A stretch of DNA of 64,000 nt from Clostridiales bacterium. GTDB taxonomy: Bacteria; Bacillota; Clostridia; Christensenellales; Borkfalkiaceae. The translations under genes were made by a program, and so were the position numbers. Under the pieces are notes generated by a model that saw only the letters and a list, made by a program, of their open reading frames with translations, did not search any database and had not been told where the DNA came from. Position 1 is the stretch's first letter, and each line of letters begins with the position of its first letter. Shown one piece after another: positions 1-8,490 of this stretch. Location: positions 62,001-126,000 of the forward strand of contig SVIF01000001.1 of NCBI GenBank assembly GCA_015069615.1, read 5' to 3'.

Positions 1-295
1 GTTCTTCCGCTTCTTTTTTCGCGTTTTCCGCGGCAACACGTTCAGCTTCTAATCTGGCCGCTTCGTTTGCCTTGGCGTTTTCCTTTTCTTCGGCAAGGCG
101 CTTTTCTTCCGCTTCTTCACGTTCTTTCTTGATACGAACGTAATCCTTGCCCTTTTCATCTAATCTTTTCAGTACGTCCCCAATGTTACGTTTTAAATCC
201 GAAAAGCCTTTTTTCAAGCCTTCAATTTCATTGGCCTTAAAGTCCTTGATTTTATCTAAGGTTAGGGTTTCTTTTTGAATTTCTTTATCTGCCAT
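1..295 (-). CDS. infB: Translation initiation factor IF-2, N-terminal part (runs off window)
   Basis: An ATG at 295 opens a frame that runs off the left edge. The visible ~98 residues start MADKEIQKETLTL and become a Lys/Glu/Ala-rich charged helix (repeats like EEKRLAEEKENAK), as in the variable, coiled N-terminal extension of bacterial IF-2. The GTPase domain is outside the window, so the call rests on position: it follows ylxQ by one base in the conserved nusA-rnpM-ylxQ-infB order. IF-2 is the GTPase that places initiator tRNA on the 30S subunit. A different charged protein is possible but unlikely here. Confidence 0.8.
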   Translation of the reverse strand, partial: MADKEIQKETLTLDKIKDFKANEIEGLKKGFSDLKRNIGDVLKRLDEKGKDYVRIKKEREEAEEKRLAEEKENAKANEAARLEAERVAAENAKKEAEE

Positions 296-296
296 T

Positions 297-611
297 TCAG
301 TTCTCCGATTCTTCTAAAATGCTAAACGTTTCGCCCACGTTTTCCAGTATGGCACGCGCCAAGTTCATATCCGTTACCGCTATTAACTTGCAGTTTTCTT
401 TGTGGACCAAATTTTCCACGGGCTCATTACTTACAAGTAGCGGTGCGTGAAGTTTTTTAGAAAGCGACTTTGCAGCCTTAACCGTGTTTTCCTTTGCCGT
501 ACTACACAGAATAAGAAGGCTCGCTTTTTTTTGGTAAGACACGGCGTTTACGCCCTTTACCACCGCGCGTTTTCTTTGCGCGAATCCCAAAAAAGTGATT
601 GCCTTATCCAA
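297..611 (-). CDS. rplGA: L7Ae-family RNA-binding protein YlxQ
   Basis: A 104-residue protein of the L7Ae/L30e/S12e/Gadd45 fold, the normal size for YlxQ. It begins MDKAITFLGFAQRKRAVVKG, where the usual family start is a LLGLARRAGK-like motif. Members bind kink-turn RNA and may be ribosome associated. It overlaps the end of rnpM by 8 bases and ends one base before infB, so it is translationally coupled to both. Confidence comes from both the sequence and its fixed place between rnpM and infB. Confidence 0.88.
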   Translation of the reverse strand: MDKAITFLGFAQRKRAVVKGVNAVSYQKKASLLILCSTAKENTVKAAKSLSKKLHAPLLVSNEPVENLVHKENCKLIAVTDMNLARAILENVGETFSILEESEN

Positions 612-864
612 GGAGTACCTCCTTTAGATAAGCGTACACCTCATCAGGAATTTCTACACCGAAAATTTTATTTAAGAACTTTGCTTTCAGCATACGATTT
701 GCGCAAGAAGGTTCTTTGCATAAATACGCGCCCCTGCCGTTCATTTTTCCCGATTCGTCCACCTTCACTTCCCCTTCGGGGGTACGAACGATACGGATTA
801 ACTGTTGCTTAGGGTAGGAAGTTCTGCAACAAACGCAAGTTCTTAAGGGAATTTTTTTCTCCAT
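604..864 (-). CDS. rnpM: YlxR-family RNA-binding protein (RnpM)
   Basis: An 86-residue protein with the YlxR signature: RTCVCCRTSYPKQQLIRIVR at the N-terminus and GRGAYLCKEPSC in the middle. YlxR (RnpM) binds RNA and was shown in Bacillus to act on RNase P. Four cysteines (CVCC and the later C pair) could hold a metal or simply reflect the fold. It lies between nusA (24 bases upstream) and ylxQ (8-base overlap), the standard arrangement. Confidence 0.92.
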   Translation of the reverse strand: MEKKIPLRTCVCCRTSYPKQQLIRIVRTPEGEVKVDESGKMNGRGAYLCKEPSCANRMLKAKFLNKIFGVEIPDEVYAYLKEVLLG

Positions 865-888
865 ACCGAAAAATCCTTTCTCCGTTTT

Positions 889-2022
889 TTAGATCTCCAA
901 GTTACCTTCTTCCACGGGAACTTCAATATCCACGCCGTACTTTTCCAAATCCTTTTCGGCAAGTTCGGCTTCGTGTTCTAACATGTAGCTTTCGCTTTTC
1001 ACGTCAATCTTCCAGCCCGTAAGGCGAGCTGCAAGACGCGCGTTTTGACCGTTTCTACCGATAGCAAGCGAAAGTACGTCGTCCGCAACCACTACGCGCG
1101 CTGCTTTTTGTTGTTCGGAAAGCATAATTACGCGTTGTACTTTTGCAGGGGAAAGCGCTTTTGCAATAAATTCCAAGGGGTTTTCGTTCCAAAGAATAAT
1201 ATCAATTTTTTCACGGCCGAGTTCCGCAACTACCGCGTTTACGCGCGCGCCTTTATTACCAACGCACGCGCCTACGGGATCAATACGGGAATCTTCCGCG
1301 TAAATAGCGATTTTGGTTCTTTCGCCCGCTTCACGTGCAACTGCCTTTACTTCTACGTAGCCTTGGCGAATTTCGGGCACTTCGTTTTCGAACAAACGCT
1401 TCACAAGACCTGCGCAAGAACGGGATACCAAAACTTGCGCGTTTCTGCCCATGCTTTTTACACGCTTTACGTATACTTTCAGTTTATCGTTCACGTGATA
1501 TTCTTCCCCGCGGGTTTGGTCTTGGGGAAGCATAACGCCTTCCATTTCGCCTTGACCTAAATCCACGTAAACGTTGCCGTTTTCAATGCGGCGAACCAAA
1601 CAGGTCATCAATTCGTCTTCCTTATCCGAGAAAGCGGAAAGGGTGTTATCGCGTTCTGCTTCACGCAATTTTTGCATAATTACTTGCTTTGCGGTTTGCG
1701 CGGCGATACGTCCGAAATCCTTGGGGATAAATTCTTTGGTGATTACGTCCCCGATTTGGGCGTTGGGATTTTCTTCCTGCGCGTCCAAAATCCACATTTC
1801 GTTTTCTTCATCCTCTACGTCTTCCACCACCGTTTTTACACTGAAAAAGCGGATACTTCCCTTTTCAGGATCCGTTTCCATTACGATTTTAGAAGCAAGC
1901 CCCGTTTGGCGTTTATAAGCGAATACCAGTGCATTTTTTAAGGTTTCCAAAAACACTTCACTGCTGATGCCCTTTTCGCGTTCTAAATCTTCCAGCGCGG
2001 CAAAAAAATCCTTGTTTATCAT
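889..2022 (-). CDS. nusA: Transcription termination/antitermination factor NusA
   Basis: 377 residues, the normal length for the short Bacillota NusA without C-terminal acidic repeats. The order is an N-terminal RNA polymerase-binding domain (1-~125), an S1 domain (~135-200, RRIENGNVYVDLG), then two KH domains (~230-350) with the hallmark DPVGACVGNKGARV and later AIGRNGQNARLAARLTGWKI. NusA controls pausing, termination and antitermination. The gene follows rimP by 29 bases in the same operon, with AGGAGAAAGG upstream of the ATG. Confidence 0.97.
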   Translation of the reverse strand: MINKDFFAALEDLEREKGISSEVFLETLKNALVFAYKRQTGLASKIVMETDPEKGSIRFFSVKTVVEDVEDEENEMWILDAQEENPNAQIGDVITKEFIPKDFGRIAAQTAKQVIMQKLREAERDNTLSAFSDKEDELMTCLVRRIENGNVYVDLGQGEMEGVMLPQDQTRGEEYHVNDKLKVYVKRVKSMGRNAQVLVSRSCAGLVKRLFENEVPEIRQGYVEVKAVAREAGERTKIAIYAEDSRIDPVGACVGNKGARVNAVVAELGREKIDIILWNENPLEFIAKALSPAKVQRVIMLSEQQKAARVVVADDVLSLAIGRNGQNARLAARLTGWKIDVKSESYMLEHEAELAEKDLEKYGVDIEVPVEEGNLEI

Positions 2023-2051
2023 TTCCTTTCTCCTTTCCCTTGTTTTCGGGA

Positions 2052-2513
2052 TTAATCAAAGACAACGCCTTGATTGATTTTCGCTATTTTAGTTTTTTGT
2101 AGGCGATAGGTTTTTCCGTTTTCTTCCACGGTTACCGTGCCTTGGTCAAAGGCAATCATAATGCCTTCAAAGTATTTCTTACCCTGTTCGGGCGAATACA
2201 GTTTTACTTCTACCAGTTTCCCTAAATTCTTTTCGTAATCCCGTTCGGTTTTAAACGGACGGTCTACCCCAGCGCTGGAAACGTTTAAGGTGTAAGGTGC
2301 GCCAAAGGTGGGATCCAACTCGTCCAAAGCGGGATCAACCGCATTGTGATAAGCTTCGCAGTCGTTTAAATTAATGCCCCCTTCCTTATCCAAAAAGATG
2401 GTTAAGGCGGGCTCCCTACCGTTTTTAAATAGGACTTCCACCACTTCAAACCCAAAAGGTTCTGCCACGGTTTTTGCAAGCGTTTCTATTTCCGAAACGT
2501 CCTTCACTTTCAT
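2052..2513 (-). CDS. rimP: Ribosome maturation factor RimP
   Basis: 153 residues with the RimP pattern: EPFGFEVVEVLFK near the N-terminus, FLDKEGGINLNDCE, then YTLNVSSAGVDRPFK (usual LEVSSPGLDRPL) and a C-terminal SH3-like barrel. RimP helps 30S subunit assembly. It sits upstream of nusA as usual. A 12-bp inverted repeat at 2537-2562 separates it from the PolC-like gene, so expression may be partly uncoupled from that gene. Confidence 0.95.
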   Translation of the reverse strand: MKVKDVSEIETLAKTVAEPFGFEVVEVLFKNGREPALTIFLDKEGGINLNDCEAYHNAVDPALDELDPTFGAPYTLNVSSAGVDRPFKTERDYEKNLGKLVEVKLYSPEQGKKYFEGIMIAFDQGTVTVEENGKTYRLQKTKIAKINQGVVFD

Positions 2514-2536
2514 ATATTTTCCCCCTTATAAAAGGA

Positions 2537-2562
2537 TTTGAGAGTGGCGAGCCACTCTCAAA
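2537..2562 (-). terminator. Inverted repeat between the PolC-like gene and rimP
   Basis: A perfect 12-bp inverted repeat (TTTGAGAGTGGC and its complement) with a two-base centre. On the minus strand it is followed by CCTTTTA, a weak T-tract, then the rimP Shine-Dalgarno AAGGGGG. It could be a partial terminator or a processing hairpin. Confidence 0.5.
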
Positions 2563-2598
2563 TAAAAGTCAATCTTATTCAAGCATATTCATTATACA

Positions 2599-4143
2599 CT
2601 ATTTTTTTGCGTTTGGCAAGCGTTTTTGCAATTTTATCAGCTCTAAAAACATTTCTGCGGTAGCTAATGCGTCGTAACAAGCACGGTGATGCTGAAATTC
2701 AATGCCAAAATGCGCGCAAACGGTATTTAACTTATGGTTTGCAAGGTGAGGCAGTACTTCGCGCGAAAAATCCAAGGTATCCATTACCACGTTATCAAAC
2801 ATGTATTCGCAGTTTCTGCCGTGGAAACGCATAAAGCTCATATCAAAGGGCGCGTTGTGGGCAACCATAATCGCCCCTTCCACGTACTTATAAAAATCCC
2901 CAACTACTTCGCTAAACTTAGGTGCATCCGCAACCATTTCGTCCGTAATACCCGTCAGTTCCACAATCTTTGTAGGGATGGGGCGTTCGGGATTTACGAA
3001 GGTGGAAAATAGGTCGGTAATTTTTCCATCCACAATACGGACCGCACCGATTTCGGTAATCATATCCGCCGTGGGGGTTGTACCCGTAGTTTCCAAGTCA
3101 AACACCACGAAGGTTTTTCCCTTTAAGCATTCGGGCAGATTTTCTTCCACGTCAAACAGTGCCTTTTGGCGGGTGGAGTGAAAGCCCGTGGGATGTACCA
3201 AACAGTATTCGGGTGCAGGTTGGCGTTTTTCCTTTGCCATAGGCTTAAAATCGGGCGGGAAGGTACAAAGGTTTAACTTCTGGATGGTATAGCGAAGTCC
3301 ACTTCCGCCGTTTTCGTACTTGCCCGAAGTGATGATGGCGTCCCCTTCTTTAATTTTGCGCACCTTTTCCACCGTTCCTTTTTTAGAAAAATAGAACGCG
3401 CGAAGGGGCTTTGCCGCCGTACGGTCGGTATACTCAAACACAAAATACGGCTTGCCGTTTTTGGTTTCCTTTTCGCTAACCGAAAGCACTACGCCCGCAT
3501 GCACAACGCCTTCCATTTCCATTAGGGCGTCCTCCATATAAAGGGCGGTTTGCACCATTTTTTTATCGTCTATGGGAAACACTTCGTTTACGTAAAAGGA
3601 GCGCACGCGTACGGGTGCAACGCGGAAGTTTACCGTATTATTTTCGGCCAAGGGCACGAAGTTTTCTTCGGGTTTTTCCGCAACTACGCTACCCTGAAAA
3701 GTTCCGCAGAACGTGCGGTTTAAAAGCGCGTCCGCACTGGCGATTGCGTTGCTTTTCTCCAACAGTTTTTTCGCCGTAGGGGAAACCGAAACCACGTAAC
3801 GTTTTACGGGGGTAGAGGTATCCGCCGCGATATCTTGCTTACTGAGTTCAAAAGACACTGCGTTTTGGGTGGTTTTTAAATAGTTATACACCGTATGAAC
3901 CACTAAATCATTATCAGCAACCCGTTTTTCCACGCCCACGGTAACACCTAGAAAGCCATCCGGAACCACTTCGTTTACCGCGTGTAGTATGCGTTCTTGT
4001 AACGCTTCGCTTACGGTTTTTTCACAAAGAAAGGAAAAGTGTACGCTTCTGCGGCGTTTATCTATGACTACGTCCGCAAGTTTTAGCGTTTCTAACGTTT
4101 CGTCGCTTGCGCGTAAGGATTCTAACAGTTGTTTGATATCCAT
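2599..4143 (-). CDS. PolC-like protein reduced to N-terminal, OB-fold and 3'-5' exonuclease parts
   Basis: 514 residues at the place where Bacillota encode the ~1430-residue replicative polymerase PolC (between ispG and rimP). Residues ~1-180 resemble the PolC N-terminal domain, ~195-295 an OB fold (HAGVVLSVSEKETKNGKPYF), and ~343-505 a DnaQ-type DEDDh exonuclease with D349 and E351 (FDLETTG), D434 (HNAPFD), H486 and D491 all present. The linker ~300-340 replaces the PHP half-domain (no HLHT motif), and nothing follows the exonuclease: the palm, fingers and rest of PHP are absent. The frame is intact with a good ribosome site (AGGAGGGG), so this looks like a kept, shortened gene, perhaps a free proofreading or repair exonuclease. 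Confidence 0.8.
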   Translation of the reverse strand: MDIKQLLESLRASDETLETLKLADVVIDKRRRSVHFSFLCEKTVSEALQERILHAVNEVVPDGFLGVTVGVEKRVADNDLVVHTVYNYLKTTQNAVSFELSKQDIAADTSTPVKRYVVSVSPTAKKLLEKSNAIASADALLNRTFCGTFQGSVVAEKPEENFVPLAENNTVNFRVAPVRVRSFYVNEVFPIDDKKMVQTALYMEDALMEMEGVVHAGVVLSVSEKETKNGKPYFVFEYTDRTAAKPLRAFYFSKKGTVEKVRKIKEGDAIITSGKYENGGSGLRYTIQKLNLCTFPPDFKPMAKEKRQPAPEYCLVHPTGFHSTRQKALFDVEENLPECLKGKTFVVFDLETTGTTPTADMITEIGAVRIVDGKITDLFSTFVNPERPIPTKIVELTGITDEMVADAPKFSEVVGDFYKYVEGAIMVAHNAPFDMSFMRFHGRNCEYMFDNVVMDTLDFSREVLPHLANHKLNTVCAHFGIEFQHHRACYDALATAEMFLELIKLQKRLPNAKK

Positions 4144-4171
4144 ATTCCCCTCCTTTGCCCGTTTGGGCGGT

Positions 4172-5227
4172 TTAATTTTCTTGTTTTTCGCGTAAAATCT
4201 TGGTTAAAATTTCCATAAAGGCGTTTTCTGCTTGTTCTAAGGGAACTGTTTTAATTACTTCCCCCTTTTGGAAAATTGCCGCGCCGCCTTTTGCGCCAGC
4301 AATCCCTAAGTCCGCATCCCGCGATTCGCCGATACCGTTTACCACGCAGCCCATAACCGCAATTTTTACGGGAACGGTTATATCTTGCGTTAGTTTTTCC
4401 ACCTTTTCAGCAACTTCGGTGGCATTCCATAAACATCTACCGCAAGTGGGGCAAGCGATAACTTCCGCCATGTTGGGATATAATCCCGCAGCGTTTAGAA
4501 TTTTTTTAGCAGCGTACACTTCCCTTACGGGATCGGTTGCAAGCGAAACGCGGATGGTATCCCCGATCCCACTTAATAACAGTGCGCCGATACCCATACT
4601 GCTTTTCACCATACCCGTATCGTAAGTACCCGCTTCGGTAATCCCTACGTGTAAAGGATAGTGGGTACGTTCGGCTACGTAGCGATACGCTTGCACGGTT
4701 AGGGGCACGCTGGATGCTTTCACCGAAATTACGATATTTTCCACCCCGTGTTTTTCAAGTAAGGAAACTTGCGCCAGCGCACTTTCCCCCAAAGCCTTGG
4801 CGGTGGCTCCGTACTTATCAAAATACTCTTTTTGAATACTACCAAGGTTACTGCCCACGCGCACGGGGATTTGCCGTTCTTTCAGTAGGCTAGCCACTTC
4901 GCGAAGGCATGTTTCCCCACCGATATTGCCGGGGTTTAGGCGCACCTTATCAATGCCATTTTCAATGGAAAGTAAAGCAAGCTTATAGTCAAACTGAATA
5001 TCCGCAACCAAAGCCGCATGCGTTTGTTTTTTAATGGCGGGGATAGCCAGCGCATCCGCTTTATCTGAAACGGCAAAGCGTGCAATCTTAGCGCCCGCGC
5101 GTTCCATACTTTGAATTTGGCTGACCGTGGCGGCAACGTTTTCCGCCTTTACGCTGGTCATGGACTGGATGGCAATAGGTTCGCCCCCACCGATGGCAAG
5201 GCTACCGATTCGTACGCGTTTTTGCAT
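4172..5227 (-). CDS. ispG: 4-hydroxy-3-methylbut-2-en-1-yl diphosphate synthase
   Basis: 351 residues, the short bacterial IspG form: a TIM barrel (~1-240; QSMTSVKAENVAATV at the start, RLNPGNIGG) then a [4Fe-4S] domain with the ligands in ACPTCGRC and MGCVVNGIGE. It reduces MEcPP to HMBPP in the non-mevalonate isoprenoid pathway. It heads the block that runs into the PolC-like gene 28 bases later, as polC follows ispG in many Clostridia. Confidence 0.97.
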   Translation of the reverse strand: MQKRVRIGSLAIGGGEPIAIQSMTSVKAENVAATVSQIQSMERAGAKIARFAVSDKADALAIPAIKKQTHAALVADIQFDYKLALLSIENGIDKVRLNPGNIGGETCLREVASLLKERQIPVRVGSNLGSIQKEYFDKYGATAKALGESALAQVSLLEKHGVENIVISVKASSVPLTVQAYRYVAERTHYPLHVGITEAGTYDTGMVKSSMGIGALLLSGIGDTIRVSLATDPVREVYAAKKILNAAGLYPNMAEVIACPTCGRCLWNATEVAEKVEKLTQDITVPVKIAVMGCVVNGIGESRDADLGIAGAKGGAAIFQKGEVIKTVPLEQAENAFMEILTKILREKQEN

Positions 5228-5273
5228 AGTTCCCCCTTTTTTTATTTTCGTATGCGTAAAATCCTTTATTTTA

Positions 5274-5297
5274 AGGAAAAAGCCGGGGTGCCCGGCT
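5274..5297 (-). terminator. Terminator after nrdR
   Basis: On the minus strand the 7-bp stem AGCCGGG/CCCGGCT (5281-5297, 3-base loop) is followed by TTTTTCC. It sits just after the nrdR stop codon. Confidence 0.7.
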
Positions 5298-5301
5298 TAA
5301 G

Positions 5302-5757
5302 TTAGTTTTTGGAAAGTAAGCTTTCAATTTCCTTCATAAACGTGGAAATATCTTTAAACTGACGGTAAACGGATGCAAAGCGAATATACGCAACTTCGTC
5401 CACTTCTTTTAAGCGTTCCATTACCATTTCACCGATTTGTTTGCTGGTAATTTCCTGTTCCAAACTGTTGTAAATTTGCTTTTGGATATCTTCCACTATT
5501 TGGTCGATTTTCACCATGGAAACGGGGCGTTTTTCACAAGCGCGGATAATCCCGTTCTTTAACTTTGCGGGATTAAAAGTTTGGCGATTACCACCGTTTT
5601 TTACTACCAAAATTTGCGTAGTTTCAATGGTTTCGTACGTAGTGAATCTTCTACCGCAACCGTTGCATTCTCTACGGCGGCGAATACTGCTGCCTTCGTC
5701 TGCTGAGCGGGAGTCAATCACCTTACTGTCCGTACAGCCACAATACATACACTTCAT
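5302..5757 (-). CDS. nrdR: Transcriptional repressor NrdR
   Basis: The start is placed at the ATG giving [17 protein letters not shown] (5757) because AAAGGGG lies 8 bases upstream; upstream in-frame ATGs (to 5787) lack a site. 151 residues is the usual NrdR size. The N-terminus is the zinc ribbon (CMYCGC ... [12 protein letters not shown]), followed by an ATP-cone domain (~48-135). NrdR represses ribonucleotide reductase genes when dATP is bound. No target operon is visible here. Confidence 0.96.
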   Translation of the reverse strand: MKCMYCGCTDSKVIDSRSADEGSSIRRRRECNGCGRRFTTYETIETTQILVVKNGGNRQTFNPAKLKNGIIRACEKRPVSMVKIDQIVEDIQKQIYNSLEQEITSKQIGEMVMERLKEVDEVAYIRFASVYRQFKDISTFMKEIESLLSKN

Positions 5758-5920
5758 CTTTTTATCCCCTTTCATCTTCTTTTTCATTTGCGGCGAAATA
5801 TCACCTTATTTATTGTAACATAAAACGGGATTTTTTGCACCTGTTTTTGCAAAAAAATTTCGCAAATTTCTATTTTTTCCGTATCTTTACGCATACTTTA
5901 CGTAAGTAAGGGGGAAAACC

Positions 5921-6226
5921 GTGGTTTTTATATACGTTTTGTTTGGCATTTACTTGCTTGCAGTAAATTTTTACGGAATTTTGTTAATGTCCGCGCAAAA
6001 AAAAGCGCGTACGGAAACGGATGAAAAAGGCGTTTCGGACGCGCGAGTATTCGTTGCGGCATTCCTTGGGGGAACGCTTGGCGTATATCTTTATATGCTG
6101 ATTAAAAAATGGCGACTAACCAGTTTGCATTTGGTGGTGTTTTTACCCCTTGTGTTTGCGCTGAACGTATACCTAATTTATATGGCGATTTCTTACCGTT
6201 TCGGCTTTGCCATGCCCATGGTTTAA
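5921..6226 (+). CDS. Small DUF1294-like membrane protein
   Basis: 101 residues with three likely membrane helices (~4-24, ~45-65, ~70-92). The pattern fits DUF1294 proteins: an N near helix 1 (AVNFYG), a charged cytoplasmic segment, then FLGGTLGVYLYMLIKKWR. The start is GTG, chosen because AAGGGGG lies 5 bases upstream and no ATG is near. It stands alone on the plus strand between nrdR and a convergent phosphatase gene, overlapping the stop of the latter by 4 bases. Function of the family is unknown. Confidence 0.7.
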   Translation: MVFIYVLFGIYLLAVNFYGILLMSAQKKARTETDEKGVSDARVFVAAFLGGTLGVYLYMLIKKWRLTSLHLVVFLPLVFALNVYLIYMAISYRFGFAMPMV

Positions 6227-6882
6227 ACGCGCGAAAACAGCGCGTTTAATAGTTCTTCCGCACTGTGATACAAGGTGGTTGCGCCCGCCGCCAAAAGTTC
6301 TTCTACGTCGCGAAACCCCCAAGTTACCGCATATAGGGAAAGATTTGCATTTCGTGCAGTTTGTACGTCCACTTCGCTATCCCCAACGTAAACGGTTTCT
6401 TCTTGGGTAACCCCCAAAAGAGATAGCACTTCGTGTACGGGGGTTGGATCGGGCTTTTGGGGAACGCCCTCCCTTTGCCCAAGTACGGCGTGAAAAACCC
6501 CGGGGAAAAAGCGTTCGACAATCGCCTTAGTGGGCGCATCCGCTTTATTGGAAAGAACTGCAAGTTTTACCCCTGTGGCTTTTAATTTTTCAAGCAAGCA
6601 CACAATGCCGGGGTACGGGTGGGTGCAATCGGTTGTGTGTTCCTTATAATAGGAAGTTAAGGATTCGTAAACCCGTTGCTTTTCCATATCCGAACTTGTT
6701 TCCTTAGCCACCCTGCCCGCAAGCGAATATAAGCCGTTGCCTACCATTTTTCTAACCTCAGCCAAAGTGCGAAGGGGCATACCGTTTTCGGCAAGGGCGT
6801 AGTTTACAGCGTTCGTTAAATCTTGTAAGGTATCCGTAAGGGTACCATCTAAATCAAACAAAACGGCTTTTATCTTTTTCAT
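6223..6882 (-). CDS. HAD-superfamily phosphatase, phosphoglycolate phosphatase-like
   Basis: The start is the ATG at 6882 (MKKIKAVLFDLDGTLTDT); an upstream TTG at 6894 lies in the preceding terminator. About 219 residues with HAD motif I (DLDGTLTDT), motif II (VLSNKAD), the motif III lysine (KPDPTP) and motif IV (VGDSEVDV). The four-helix cap (residues ~15-85) is subclass I, as in Gph/PpaX enzymes, which hydrolyse phosphoglycolate or pyrophosphate. Substrate cannot be read from sequence. Confidence 0.9.
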   Translation of the reverse strand: MKKIKAVLFDLDGTLTDTLQDLTNAVNYALAENGMPLRTLAEVRKMVGNGLYSLAGRVAKETSSDMEKQRVYESLTSYYKEHTTDCTHPYPGIVCLLEKLKATGVKLAVLSNKADAPTKAIVERFFPGVFHAVLGQREGVPQKPDPTPVHEVLSLLGVTQEETVYVGDSEVDVQTARNANLSLYAVTWGFRDVEELLAAGATTLYHSAEELLNALFSRV

Positions 6883-6892
6883 AATTTTACCC

Positions 6893-6922
6893 AAAAAACA
6901 ACCACCAAAAGGGTGGTTGTTT
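6893..6922 (-). terminator. Terminator after rluD-type gene
   Basis: On the minus strand ACAACCACC/GGTGGTTGT with a short loop is followed by TTTTTT. It closes the transcript that contains lspA and the rluD-type gene. Confidence 0.85.
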
Positions 6923-6924
6923 CC

Positions 6925-7833
6925 TTATTTTAATTTTTCAAGTACTTGCTGAAAGTATGCTGGAAGGGGTGCGGAAAAACACATTTCTTTTCCCGTTGCG
7001 GGGTGTTGAAAGGTAATTTCATACGCGTGCAAAAGCTGCCCTTCCAAATGGAATTTTTGTTTTGCATAGCCGTATTCGGGATCCCCCACTACGGGATGCC
7101 CCAAATGTTTGGCATGTACGCGAATTTGATGCGTTCGCCCAGTTTGCAAAGAAAATTCGCAAAGCGTATAGTTTTCGTACGTCTTTACCACACGGTAATC
7201 GGTAATCGCTTTTTTGCCCGTGGAAAAAGAAACGGTATACTTGGTGCGGTTTTTATTATCCCGCGTAAGGTACGTTTCTATTCTCCCCGTAGGGGTTTTT
7301 AGTTTGCCTTCCAAAAGGGCAAGGTATTTGCGCTTACACGTTTTCTTTTCTATTTGATTAGATAAATGCACGTGCGCGGTATCGTTTTTCGCAACGAGTA
7401 AAACCCCAGAAGTGTTTTTATCAATGCGGTGCACAATCCCCGGGCGTAGTTTTCCGCCCACCCCGCTAAGCTTATCTAAATGAAATAAAAGGGCGTTGAC
7501 CAGCGTTTCCTTCCCCGTTCCGTTACCCGCGTGTACGGTTAACCCTTGGGGTTTGTTGATTACCGCAAGGTCGTCATCCTGATATAAAACCGAAAGGGGA
7601 ATATTTAAGGGCGTGGCCTCCACGGGGGTAGGTTGGGGCAAAGCAAAAGAAACGGTATCCCCCGCCTTTAGGGTATACCCTGCCTTTACCACCGCACCGT
7701 TTACCCTTACGTTGCCGTTATCCGTTTCCTTTTTTAAGCGCGAACGCGTAAGCGTGGGTACGCTTTTCGCTAGAAACACGTCCAGCCGAAGGCCATAATC
7801 CTTCGGCTGTACGGTAAAAGTTTGCATTTCCAT
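6925..7833 (-). CDS. rluD: RluD-family 23S rRNA pseudouridine synthase
   Basis: 302 residues with an N-terminal S4 RNA-binding domain (~14-75, RLDVFLAKSVPTLTRSR) and the pseudouridine synthase domain with the catalytic aspartate in HRIDKNTSGVLLVAK. The C-terminal part has GRTHQIRVHAKHLGHP. This domain order is that of RluD/YlyB. It lies 17 bases after lspA, the same lspA-ylyB order as in Bacillus. Confidence 0.9.
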   Translation of the reverse strand: MEMQTFTVQPKDYGLRLDVFLAKSVPTLTRSRLKKETDNGNVRVNGAVVKAGYTLKAGDTVSFALPQPTPVEATPLNIPLSVLYQDDDLAVINKPQGLTVHAGNGTGKETLVNALLFHLDKLSGVGGKLRPGIVHRIDKNTSGVLLVAKNDTAHVHLSNQIEKKTCKRKYLALLEGKLKTPTGRIETYLTRDNKNRTKYTVSFSTGKKAITDYRVVKTYENYTLCEFSLQTGRTHQIRVHAKHLGHPVVGDPEYGYAKQKFHLEGQLLHAYEITFQHPATGKEMCFSAPLPAYFQQVLEKLK

Positions 7834-7849
7834 AAAGGGTGTTTACCCG

Positions 7850-8419
7850 TTATTCTTGCGTATCGGATTCTTGCGCTTCCACTTCGCCTTCTACGGGCGC
7901 TTCTACTTTCTTCTTTTTAAGATTGAAGACGGGGTCGGGCCCAAGGAACAGAAGATACAAGCAGATGATAACAACGCCTGCGGTAATTGCAATATCCGCA
8001 ATGTTGATGTTAGCGAAGAATTGAATATTCAAGAAATCGCGAACGCCACCGGCAAAGCCGTCCAGACCGTAATATTTATCGCCGATCATTTGATATAACA
8101 GCGTGCAAAGACGGTCAATCAAGTTACCCGCAGTACCAGCCGCAAGTACCATCACACCACAAGAAAGCAACTTAGAGTTGGTTTTTGTAAGCACGATAAA
8201 GCAAACTGCGATAGCGCCGATAGAAATCAACGAGAAGAGCGCAATGCCCCAGGATTGACTGCCGAACAACCCGAAAGCAGCACCGCTGTTTTGGGTGTAT
8301 TCAAGCGAAAGTAATCCGCCGATAATTTCAAACTGAATATCAGCTGCTGCAACAATGATTTTGGTGAGTTGGTCTACTGCAACGATTGCAAAGAACAAAA
8401 TGATAGGTAAAATAGCCAT
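7850..8419 (-). CDS. lspA: Lipoprotein signal peptidase (signal peptidase II)
   Basis: 189 residues with four membrane helices and the two catalytic aspartates in GTAGNLIDRL and NIADIAI. It cleaves the signal peptide of lipoproteins after Lgt has modified the lipobox cysteine. It is longer than usual (~150-165) because of a charged cytoplasmic tail after residue ~165 (KKKKVEAPVEGEVEAQ). AAGGAGATACT precedes the ATG. The lgt gene is only ~2 kb away on the same strand. Confidence 0.95.
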   Translation of the reverse strand: MAILPIILFFAIVAVDQLTKIIVAAADIQFEIIGGLLSLEYTQNSGAAFGLFGSQSWGIALFSLISIGAIAVCFIVLTKTNSKLLSCGVMVLAAGTAGNLIDRLCTLLYQMIGDKYYGLDGFAGGVRDFLNIQFFANINIADIAITAGVVIICLYLLFLGPDPVFNLKKKKVEAPVEGEVEAQESDTQE

Positions 8420-8490
8420 AATAGTATCTCCTTCCTATTTTTTACTGAGTTTATTCGCAAACGGGTTATCCCGTAAATGCCATAAGAAAT

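Noticed and set aside
447-812. Long plus-strand frames opposite ylxQ/rnpM, and many similar opposite other genes
   Set aside because: They are antisense shadows of well-supported minus-strand genes caused by codon bias.
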